Shown here piece by piece: positions 24,894 to 31,799 of a DNA stretch of 64,000 nucleotides (its first letter is position 1; the number at the start of each line of letters is the position of its first letter). The notes under the pieces were generated by a model that was given only the letters and a program-made list of their open reading frames with translations, did no database searches and was not told the DNA's origin. Source of the DNA: Thermoplasmata archaeon (GTDB lineage Archaea; Thermoplasmatota; Thermoplasmata; Methanomassiliicoccales; Methanomethylophilaceae); assembly GCA_015063125.1 (NCBI GenBank), contig SUTB01000001.1, positions 372,001 through 436,000 of the forward strand, read 5' to 3'. Position numbers and translations under genes: made by a program.

Positions 24894-25823
24894 ATGTCCT
24901 GCCCTATATGCGGACTGCCACATCACCAGTACTACATCGGGAAGCTCGGCGCTTATACCGTAGTTAGATGCGGAGGGTGCGGATACCAGTACTATGGCGA
25001 CTGCTACGACGATAACGTCGAAGTTGACTATTCCAAGAAGCCCGTCAGGTCGAACTCTGAATGGGGATCCTTCAGATACGACGGAGACAAGGACATGAAG
25101 GTCCTCAGGAAGAGGGCCGAGGGCGCTGTTCGCTACTTCAACAACGGGAAACCGAGGGTGGACATGCAGACGCACATCTTCGGATACCCGTTCTCCATAA
25201 TAGACAACGGTAGACTGAAGGACAACGAGAGGGCGTACAAAGGCAACGTTATCATCCGCTCCCTGTCCTATCACGACCGCGGAGTCTATGCAGGCAACGT
25301 CACCCTGTCCTACGACGACGATTACAACGACGGCAGGGGACAGGGTGGCGCAGGCGCGATAATCCTGGACAAGGTCACCGATGTAAGGATTGACGGCGAT
25401 TATCTTGTGATCTCTGGTCAGAAAGGAAGGGAGCAGGCATCCTACCGCTACCTCATACAGGAGCGCGAGGACGACAAGCCGTTCGTGAAGCCGATCCCGA
25501 AAGGCCAGAGGGCCCCTGTTACAGAAGAGAGGCCTCACAGCGTCCAGCCTAAAGAGAGCAGGCCGGAGAAGAAGCCCAAGGGGATACAGACCAGGCTGAA
25601 TCCGAAGCCGGAACCCAAGTCTGCCTCCAAAAAGGAGGCGAAGCCTAAGAGATTCCTGCCGGCCAAGAAAGCCAAGGAGCTGGTGTACGAGGTAAGGGCC
25701 GGCGGGAAGGTCGAGGGGAGCTTCTCATCCAAGGCCAAAGCGGAGGCTCTGAAGAGGGAGCTGAAAGCCAGAGGCATCAAGGCCAGGATCTGCGGGGTGT
25801 TCTGCCGATGTCAGCCAGACTGA
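24894..25823 (+). CDS. Zinc-ribbon protein with C-terminal YEVR/FSSKAKA domain
   Basis: 309 residues from ATG 24894, which follows AGGAGGTGGT. N-terminal ribbon CPICGLPHHQYY...VVRCGGCGYQYYGD; a beta-rich middle (VIIRSLSYHDRGVYAGNVTL, AGAIILDKVTDVRIDGDYLV); a long basic Pro/Lys linker (about 205-265); and a C-terminal module LVYEVRAGGKVEGSFSSKAK that recurs at the N-terminus of the protein at 27609. The ORF is open from 24702, but that part lies inside the previous gene in another frame. Function unknown. Confidence 0.62.
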   Translation: MSCPICGLPHHQYYIGKLGAYTVVRCGGCGYQYYGDCYDDNVEVDYSKKPVRSNSEWGSFRYDGDKDMKVLRKRAEGAVRYFNNGKPRVDMQTHIFGYPFSIIDNGRLKDNERAYKGNVIIRSLSYHDRGVYAGNVTLSYDDDYNDGRGQGGAGAIILDKVTDVRIDGDYLVISGQKGREQASYRYLIQEREDDKPFVKPIPKGQRAPVTEERPHSVQPKESRPEKKPKGIQTRLNPKPEPKSASKKEAKPKRFLPAKKAKELVYEVRAGGKVEGSFSSKAKAEALKRELKARGIKARICGVFCRCQPD

Positions 25824-26149
25824 GGAAGAGGGAGATGGACCTGGCCAGGCGCATCGCTTCTTTCGTAGCGGATTACGATACCTACGGATTCGTCGACCAG
25901 ATGGAGACGGGCGAGACATTCGCCGAGGGGATCGAGAGGCTTGCCCATGACACCTACGTTCTGATGGAAGAGGGGGATTTCGATTCCATCCTGTCATGGA
26001 TAGAGGAGGATTCCATCGACCACGACCCGAGGATGCTCCAGGAGTTCCGGGCGATGAGCAGGGAGCTGGACGAGATAAAGGAGCTCCGCGGCAAAACGAT
26101 TCTGAGAAACGCTTCAATGAAGAGAAAGGGGATGATTACATGCAATTGA
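25808..26149 (+). CDS. Small helical acidic protein
   Basis: 113 residues; overlaps the end of the previous gene by 16 nt. Helical throughout (LRKREMDLARRIASFVADYD, ETFAEGIERLAHDTYVLMEE). No motifs recognised. Its last codons overlap the start of the DUF2958-like gene at 26140, so all three are coupled. Confidence 0.55.
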   Translation: MSARLRKREMDLARRIASFVADYDTYGFVDQMETGETFAEGIERLAHDTYVLMEEGDFDSILSWIEEDSIDHDPRMLQEFRAMSRELDEIKELRGKTILRNASMKRKGMITCN

Positions 26150-26511
26150 TGACACCAGAGATAGAGAAGGCCCTGAGGAGATACCCTCTCTACTCCCAGG
26201 ACGGGAAGGGAGGGGATTCGAAGATCGTCGTGAAATACTTCGGAGGAAGCGCTGCGACATGGCTTGTGACCGAAGGGGAGCCGATGAAGAACGGGGATTG
26301 GATGCTCTACGGATTCGCCACTCTCGGCCTGCCGGACGATTTCGCGCCCGGGAAGCTGCTGTGGGAATGGGGATACGTGACCCTGAGGCAGCTGCAGGAG
26401 CTGAGGCTGCCGCCCTTCGGCCTGGGCGTGGAAAGGGACATAATGATAGAGCCCGGGAAGCACAGGGTGAAGGACGAGGTCTTCATGTGCCGCCAATACG
26501 GAGGCGATTGA
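26140..26511 (+). CDS. DUF2958-like protein
   Basis: 123 residues. MQLMTPEIEKALRRYPLYSQ then VKYFGGSAATWLVTEGEPMK and DWMLYGFATLGLPDDFAPGK, with LGVERDIMIEPGKH later, fit the DUF2958 pattern (L-T-x-E...YSQD...VKYFxPxxxxTWLxTE...DWxxFG...GLGxERDxxF). That family is found on plasmids, integrative elements and phages; function unknown. The start overlaps the previous gene by 10 nt. One of the better pointers to the nature of this operon. Confidence 0.72.
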   Translation: MQLMTPEIEKALRRYPLYSQDGKGGDSKIVVKYFGGSAATWLVTEGEPMKNGDWMLYGFATLGLPDDFAPGKLLWEWGYVTLRQLQELRLPPFGLGVERDIMIEPGKHRVKDEVFMCRQYGGD

Positions 26512-26886
26512 ATGGATCCAGAAGAATCGCAGACGGGCATATCCACAGGGAAACGTATCCGCCATGCTGAGCCCGGGCCAATCCCCCAGGGGGACCCGCT
26601 TCCGGACCTTGTACCTCATTCGTGTTGCGAAGATATAAAGCTAACAACTACCGAAAAAGCCGAATCGTGGACCTGGGTTCTCTGTCCTTCCCCTGCCTCC
26701 GACTATCCTGTGGAGTTCTGCGGGTCAGAGGAGGAGATGGAAAAGGCCGGGCTCAGTCTCCTGAGGAGATACATGAAGCACTCCGGGATATCGTCGCTCA
26801 CAGTCTGGACAGGATATTCCTGGAGGAAGCACGGGGAGCCGTATTGCACGATAACCGAATCCGGCAGGAAGGGGGTGCCGGCATGA
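26512..26886 (+). CDS. Unknown protein
   Basis: 124 residues; ATG directly follows the previous TGA (TGAATG). N-terminal 45 residues look disordered and Pro-rich (HAEPGPIPQGDPLPDLVPHS). The rest is a compact domain, TWVLCPSPASDYPVEFCGSE then MEKAGLSLLRRYMKHSG. The last codon overlaps the start of the next frame (ATGA at 26883), which supports the unusual start proposed there. No family recognised. Confidence 0.55.
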   Translation: MDPEESQTGISTGKRIRHAEPGPIPQGDPLPDLVPHSCCEDIKLTTTEKAESWTWVLCPSPASDYPVEFCGSEEEMEKAGLSLLRRYMKHSGISSLTVWTGYSWRKHGEPYCTITESGRKGVPA

Positions 26887-27107
26887 TTTAGAATGGTAGG
26901 AGCTACAGTAAGGGCCAGATCATCCCCGAGGAGCTGTACGAGGATTACATTGACATAGCCTACGGGGTCGGACACGATCTGAAGGTGACCAGGCTCTGGA
27001 AGGATTCCTACGAGAGGGGGTTCGTATGCCCTGACGGAGAGGGGAGATGGCATGCTTTCGCCTATGACGGCAGGAAGTATCGTTTCCTGGGCACTTTCTC
27101 CGATTAG
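26883..27107 (+). CDS. Small protein gene with TAG at codon 3
   Basis: ATG 26883-26885 overlaps the previous TGA, exactly as most other genes of this operon do, and is followed by ATT and then TAG (26889-26891). After the TAG the frame is open and looks fully coding for 71 codons: NGRSYSKGQIIPEELYEDYI, YGVGHDLKVTRLWKDSYERG, then WHAFAYDGRKYRFLGTFSD, ending at a second TAG (27105-27107). No ATG, GTG or TTG occurs near the start of the open part, so translation of this protein seems to require reading the codon-3 TAG. The second TAG is again in frame with the next gene. If not decoded, this is a pseudogene inside an otherwise intact operon. Confidence 0.5.
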
Positions 27108-27110
27108 GAT

Positions 27111-27509
27111 GTGTTCGAGGCTGAGGAAGAGAGCTGGGAGGAATACAGGGACAGGCTTATGGCTGAGGCGGACGGGATGTCCGCGACCGAGGCCGTAGAT
27201 ACCCTCCGCGCCTTGTATGTCGATCCTCGTTCCAAGAATGAATGGACGGAAGCGGGATTGGATATGGCCAACGATCCCGAATGCCTGAGATGGTTCTCGG
27301 ACTACTGGTCATATGTGAGATGGAACGAGCACGGGAACGAATGCAGTCTGTCCGAGGTAGGTTTCGGGGGATTCGTGGACACGATACTCCGTCCGGAGGA
27401 TTTCAAGGGATACCTGCAGGAAGGGGACAACAGAGAGGGGAGAGAGCTGGCCGACAGGCTGGAGGAGCTGAACAGGAAGTATACGAAGAAAGGAGGTAGG
27501 AGAAGATGA
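27111..27509 (+). CDS. Acidic helical protein, unknown
   Basis: 132 residues from GTG 27111, only one codon after the in-frame TAG at 27105. Read through, it would form the C-terminal part of a 208-residue protein with the preceding frame. Contains ESWEEYRDRLMAEADGMSAT and a C-terminal basic end (KYTKKGGRRR). No recognised family. The upstream sequence has only a weak ribosome site (TTAGGAT), which slightly favours the read-through model. Confidence 0.5.
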   Translation: MFEAEEESWEEYRDRLMAEADGMSATEAVDTLRALYVDPRSKNEWTEAGLDMANDPECLRWFSDYWSYVRWNEHGNECSLSEVGFGGFVDTILRPEDFKGYLQEGDNREGRELADRLEELNRKYTKKGGRRR

Positions 27510-27604
27510 GAAGGGACCTCGACGAGAGGGAGACGGACGACGGCCTGGACATAACCGACCGCGAGCTGGACTACGGCATCTGGGACGACCTGAGGGACAA
27601 GTGA
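27506..27604 (+). CDS. 32-residue acidic microprotein
   Basis: ATG overlaps the upstream TGA (ATGA) and is preceded by AGGAGGTAGGAG. It reads MRRDLDERETDDGLDITDRE then LDYGIWDDLRDK. It is too short for family assignment, but the ribosome site, the coupling and the tight fit between its neighbours (next GTG 5 nt after its TGA) make it a likely gene. Confidence 0.5.
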   Translation: MRRDLDERETDDGLDITDRELDYGIWDDLRDK

Positions 27605-27608
27605 TACC

Positions 27609-28802
27609 GTGAAGAGAACAGAGATGATCTACGAGGTCAGATACGACGGGAACGTGCTGGCGCAGTTCTCGTCGGAATCCAAGGCCAAGAAGGAGCTGAA
27701 AAGGCAGAGGAAGAGGTATCCAGATGCAAGGGTTTACTCAAGATGGATAGAGGCGTCGAAGATAAAGGAGGATAAGAGGCCCAGATTCGGGAGGAAGAGG
27801 TCGCCGAACAGGGAGACGAGAGGAGTGGGCGCTGTTGGGAAGGTCAGACCGTACACCAAGGTCAACGCCTATCTGTCAACCAAAGGTCTGGCGCTTGTTG
27901 AGAGGGACATGACATTCCAGGACCTATACACAGCGATAGTTATCGACCTGAGGACGATGGAAGGGACCCTTGGAGAATGCAGGGGAAGGAAGGCCGCCCT
28001 GCTCAAAGGGATAGAGGAGGCCATGGACCATCCCTGCATCACCGTGAGGTATCTGGAGGGTATACTGAAGGACACAGAGAAGAGGCATTCGAGGCCGGAA
28101 CCTGCCGAGAGGTGGATAGATTCGATGGGCTGGGAGGTATCGGCGGAAGCCGCGGAAGAGTTCGCAAGATACTGGAAGTCCCTGAACGAGCCTTTCTTCC
28201 TGGCGGCGTTCAGGAACGGCAGGCCGTGCGATCCCGATACGAGGGATTCCGACCTGTCCGTTCAGCCGACCGAGTCGGGATTGGCCCTGTGTTACCGCGA
28301 AATAGAGGATGAGAAGGTGTACTTCGTGCTGAAGGACATCGACTGGGTGGAGATCAAGGGCGGGAAACTGGAGATATTCGGCAGGCTGAAGGACGGCTCG
28401 CAGGCCGTGAGGTCCTTCGGATTGGACGTATCCGCCGTGCACAAACCGACGGCCGAGATAGGATTCAGGGAGGGATGGTACAGGGTGAACAAGGGATTCC
28501 TGGTGTTCATCCAGCGTTCCTCCGAGAGGCTGGAGGAGGAATACAGAGGGGAATACGACGGATATATCGATTATTCCGCCGTGTATCCTCAGTTCTCCGG
28601 CTACGCCATGGACGGAGGCCTGATAGCCCACAGGACAGGCCAGTCGGAGGAGGAGTTCCTGAGGGAGCACTTCGATGCGAGGGATTCAGAATACATTGAG
28701 ACGGCGGATCCGTTGCTGATAAGGGAAGCTTTCGATAGGAATGATGCGACGGCGTTGGGCAGGATAATGTCCAGATACCCAAAGATGGCGGTGGTTTCGT
28801 GA
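27609..28802 (+). CDS. Unknown 397-aa protein with N-terminal YEVR/FSS module
   Basis: GTG start. Residues 5-45 (MIYEVRYDGNVLAQFSSESK) repeat the C-terminal module of the protein at 24894. A basic linker follows (about 48-85), then an all-alpha and mixed domain: MTFQDLYTAIVIDLRTMEGT, EAMDHPCITVRYLEGILKDT and, later, ALCYREIEDEKVYFVLKDID. No catalytic motif seen. The end overlaps the next gene (GTGA). Cytoplasmic by composition. Confidence 0.58.
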   Translation: MKRTEMIYEVRYDGNVLAQFSSESKAKKELKRQRKRYPDARVYSRWIEASKIKEDKRPRFGRKRSPNRETRGVGAVGKVRPYTKVNAYLSTKGLALVERDMTFQDLYTAIVIDLRTMEGTLGECRGRKAALLKGIEEAMDHPCITVRYLEGILKDTEKRHSRPEPAERWIDSMGWEVSAEAAEEFARYWKSLNEPFFLAAFRNGRPCDPDTRDSDLSVQPTESGLALCYREIEDEKVYFVLKDIDWVEIKGGKLEIFGRLKDGSQAVRSFGLDVSAVHKPTAEIGFREGWYRVNKGFLVFIQRSSERLEEEYRGEYDGYIDYSAVYPQFSGYAMDGGLIAHRTGQSEEEFLREHFDARDSEYIETADPLLIREAFDRNDATALGRIMSRYPKMAVVS

Positions 28803-29230
28803 TATTCGGAAAGAAAAGGAGAAAGGAATCTCCTGCTGATTACGTGTTTGGCAGCCCTTACGGTTTCCACGGAAGCTATCTGTTTGATGACGGCACATTT
28901 GGATACATAGCCGATCCGGAATTCGATCCCGAGGAATTCGCCCTCGACGACGCGGTCTACGTAGATGATGAGCTATACATCGACGGGAAGCACGCAATCG
29001 GCAATCTGTACATCGACCGCTGGACCAAGGAAGGGGAATTCATCCAGGGCGGCTGCTTCCTGTATTTTGACGAGGAGACCATGAGGGATTACTGCGACAG
29101 GAACGGTGAGCCGTATCCCGTCAAGAGGATTCCTGACGAAGTGATCGAAGCATTCGAGGCAGGGGACCAGAAGATATTGAAAAGGCTGAGGTGGAAGGTC
29201 AGAGAGCTGAAGGGGGTGAGATTGGTGTGA
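28799..29230 (+). CDS. Acidic unknown protein, last gene of the operon
   Basis: 143 residues, GTG start overlapping the previous TGA. Contains YGFHGSYLFDDGTFGYIADP and EFALDDAVYVDDELYIDGKH, then a helical C-terminus ending VRELKGVRLV. No family recognised. The next gene is on the opposite strand, so this closes the 17-kb operon. Confidence 0.55.
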   Translation: MIFGKKRRKESPADYVFGSPYGFHGSYLFDDGTFGYIADPEFDPEEFALDDAVYVDDELYIDGKHAIGNLYIDRWTKEGEFIQGGCFLYFDEETMRDYCDRNGEPYPVKRIPDEVIEAFEAGDQKILKRLRWKVRELKGVRLV

Positions 29231-29252
29231 TACCAGGGGGCCTTTGGCCCTA

Positions 29253-30155
29253 TCACGCCGCTTTGAATGCCTTCTCAGCGAAGATCCTGAAGTATTCCAA
29301 ATCGTCGTAGCTTCTGATGATGAACATGGAATCAAGAGGAGCATCGTTATGGGTATCGGGTCTGGGGACCACATTCCCGTCCCCGTACATGGAAGGTTTC
29401 CCTAAGAAGAACACATGTAACTCCGGCCCCATTTTCTTCGGATAGCAGCGGATGACCGTAGTCTTCTTCTTCCAGTATCCGACGTATTTCGAACTGGGCA
29501 TCAGCCTGATGTTAGTGGACGGCTCGATCCTTCTCACTATGTCCTCCATCGTATCTAGCCAAGAGACGATTTGATTGCTCCAATGCATCGAGGGGTAATC
29601 GACGTATTCTACCGTATCCATCGGCCTGAAAGGCTCAGATTCTTTCAAACCTTCGGGAGCCAGCAGGATATTGTTTTTCAAACAGACACCGAGTATGTCC
29701 ATCATATCGTATATACAGGGGAGCAGTACCTTGCAGCGCCTTTTCTCCGAATCGTTGGCGTTGGCTTCAGTTGTCGTTTTGGTTATGTTCCTATACCTGT
29801 CGGAATCATCGATCTGACCTTTGATGCAGTGCTCCAAATACTCAGCCATACCACCGTTGAAGGAGTTCTTTCCCGTAACCTGCAAGATGAAGCAACTATT
29901 CCACTCCACACCCTGATCCTCGTGGTCCGTGGGCCTGTTCTTTGTGCCGTTGGATGACTTGCCGACATACAGGCAATCCCTGTTCTGCCCGTCCTTTCCG
30001 GACAGGATGTAGACGAGATGTTTGTTATCGATATTGATCGAATAGCTCTTGGATTTCATCAGCCCATATGGTATTCTGTTCACTTGCAGCTCCATGAAAT
30101 CCTTCTTTACCTCTACGCAACCGTCCGAATGGTACGATACCTGGTATTCTTGCAT
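29253..30155 (-). CDS. GIY-YIG-like protein with DUF5655-like C-terminus
   Basis: 300 residues. Residues about 47-115 resemble a GIY-YIG nuclease fold: LVYILSG (the GIY strand), DCLYVGKSSNGTKNRPTDHE (the YIG strand with downstream R and H) and GGMAEYLEHCIKG (candidate catalytic E). The C-terminal 90 residues (YVGYWKKKTTVIRCYPKKMG, PELHVFFLG, FIIRSYDDLEYFRIFAEKAF) match the DUF5655 pattern found fused to nuclease-like and mobile-element proteins. Likely a DNA-processing or defence protein; catalytic competence is uncertain. Lies alone on the minus strand. Confidence 0.58.
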   Translation of the reverse strand: MQEYQVSYHSDGCVEVKKDFMELQVNRIPYGLMKSKSYSINIDNKHLVYILSGKDGQNRDCLYVGKSSNGTKNRPTDHEDQGVEWNSCFILQVTGKNSFNGGMAEYLEHCIKGQIDDSDRYRNITKTTTEANANDSEKRRCKVLLPCIYDMMDILGVCLKNNILLAPEGLKESEPFRPMDTVEYVDYPSMHWSNQIVSWLDTMEDIVRRIEPSTNIRLMPSSKYVGYWKKKTTVIRCYPKKMGPELHVFFLGKPSMYGDGNVVPRPDTHNDAPLDSMFIIRSYDDLEYFRIFAEKAFKAA

Positions 30156-30336
30156 CGGCTATCGGGTGAGTGATCGAAAAGAGATCATAATAATGTGTCG
30201 ATCATCTCCAATTGGAATGATTGCTCCTTCGGACACTCAATATGATATGAATCAGAAGCCAGACATTTGAACAAAGAAGAAACGTTTAAACCCAATTCAG
30301 ATAACGGTTATAAAGGAGCACAGACGCTTTTATCCC

Positions 30337-30591
30337 ATGGCCCATCAAATCGATTTACCGATCAGCACATTGGCCTCCGTCATAGAGGGCTACATATCCG
30401 AAAATGCCGAAAGGTTCGCACGGGAGATACTGGACGATCTCTATGTTCAATGCATCGCGGAGAATCACTGCTCTAAGCAAGATAACGACGGTGCGGAGAT
30501 CGTCATAAGGATAAAGGTCCCCGGCACGGCCGAATGCGATCGGCTTGCAGTATCGGGCGAGATTAGCAACATCTCTTTTCCCAGCGATTGA
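30337..30591 (+). CDS. Small protein, paralogue of the 48044 gene
   Basis: 84 residues. ISTLASVIEGYISENAERFA and IRIKVPGTAECDRL align with the 87-residue protein at 48044-48307 (IASGIEGYLESERENIID, EFYIPNPEECHNRL). Both start with an amphipathic helical half and end with a beta-like half containing P-x-x-x-EC. A TATA-like TTTAAAC lies at about 30283. Function unknown; a toxin-antitoxin partner or regulator role is not shown. Confidence 0.55.
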   Translation: MAHQIDLPISTLASVIEGYISENAERFAREILDDLYVQCIAENHCSKQDNDGAEIVIRIKVPGTAECDRLAVSGEISNISFPSD

Positions 30592-30753
30592 CGGTCTATT
30601 AAGGCGACATGCGTTGTTACGGACACGGGATTTGGGGCCTCTGTGCATCATTTCATAAGAGGAATGATAAACCAGCAGGATATGCTCTATCTGAGCGTTC
30701 TGTAGAAGATAAGGACGGCTAGTGCTGTACAGCACATCGAAGCGGGTGGTCGG

Positions 30754-31458
30754 ATGAGGACGGTACAAGAGTATCTTAAGGAGTTGGACAAGGACAGGCT
30801 GATCTCCATATACATGGAGGAGCACAAGGACTACTACATAGTGGACTGCACAGATAAGGGCAGGACCATCCGGGATATAACCGACAGATTGCAGAATGTC
30901 CTTTCCGGATTCATCGACAGGCTCCGCACGATCCGGATAACGGAACCGGAGGACGGGAAAAAATGCATACTGCTGGCCCATAGGTCGCTCAACGATGATT
31001 GGCATGATATGGAATTCTCGCTGGTCCATGCAGATGAGGTTCTTAACGATCCCGATAATGCGGAGGCGTACGGTTACGAGGTATGTTATCAGTCGGAGGT
31101 CATGGGATACCTTGTTTCCGATGCCCCTCTGACCCAACGGTACATCTACCATCTAATTGTGGATGTACTGCACGAGACGTCGTTCTACGGATTCAACGAG
31201 GAAGAACTCGAGGACGTCAGATCGAGTCTTGAGAACCTGTCGTTTGATGAAGAACACGATGCAATCAGCTACGATGAGTTCTTGAAGAGTACCCTGGAAG
31301 ACAAGGACGACTACGACAGGGGCATATTCCTGGACAAACCGTCGGAGGATGAGAAGGGTCTCTTGAACGAACTCCATGAGGTCGAACACAGATACCGCGA
31401 TTACTGTTTCAGGAAGGAACTGGCGATACTGAGGGCTGATTTGCAAAGGAACAGCTGA
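30754..31458 (+). CDS. Acidic unknown protein (DUF6557-like?)
   Basis: 234 residues, MRTVQEYLKELDKDRLISIY at the start, which resembles the opening of DUF6557-type proteins, with YLVSDAPLTQRYIYHLIVDV in the middle and an acidic helical C-terminus. No membrane segment or catalytic motif. Preceded by a 160-nt spacer. The family link is tentative. Confidence 0.5.
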   Translation: MRTVQEYLKELDKDRLISIYMEEHKDYYIVDCTDKGRTIRDITDRLQNVLSGFIDRLRTIRITEPEDGKKCILLAHRSLNDDWHDMEFSLVHADEVLNDPDNAEAYGYEVCYQSEVMGYLVSDAPLTQRYIYHLIVDVLHETSFYGFNEEELEDVRSSLENLSFDEEHDAISYDEFLKSTLEDKDDYDRGIFLDKPSEDEKGLLNELHEVEHRYRDYCFRKELAILRADLQRNS

Positions 31459-31799
31459 GGATCCCTTCTTTGACCTCGATATCAGCTTGTTGCATAAGTA
31501 AGGCTTTATGCGTTTTGTTACTGGTCATTTGTAAAGATGTCCACCTTTCATCAGAATAGAGTGACCTCTCGCCTACCCCTAAATACCATCCGTCCGATGC
31601 ATATCCGCAGAAACGTCGGATTATCTTCAAAAGGAATGTTGAGAGAAGGTATTATTTTATATGAGCATTGGGAACATTTGGGTATGACAATGGTCTAATC
31701 TGGAACAGTGTCAGCTACTGCTGGATGACATTTACAAATACTGGAAGATACAGATAAGCTTTGAACAAAATCAGAAACTTCCTTGAAGAGGAAACGCTA
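31459..31799. other. Intergenic region at the left side of the R-M cassette
   Basis: 341 nt. It holds the left copy of the promoter/leader repeat (about 31558-31645), which here is not followed by a gene, then AT-rich sequence reaching the 3' end of the R-M gene. No convincing gene on either strand. Confidence 0.5.
31558..31645 (+). repeat. Promoter/leader repeat, left orphan copy
   Basis: About 88 nt containing CTAAATACCATCCGTCCGAT and GCATATCCGCAGAAAC, then GGAATGTTGAGAG. The same sequence with few changes sits at 34560-34648 directly in front of the operon starting at 34649. Here no gene follows, only AT-rich DNA of the R-M cassette. Confidence 0.7.
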
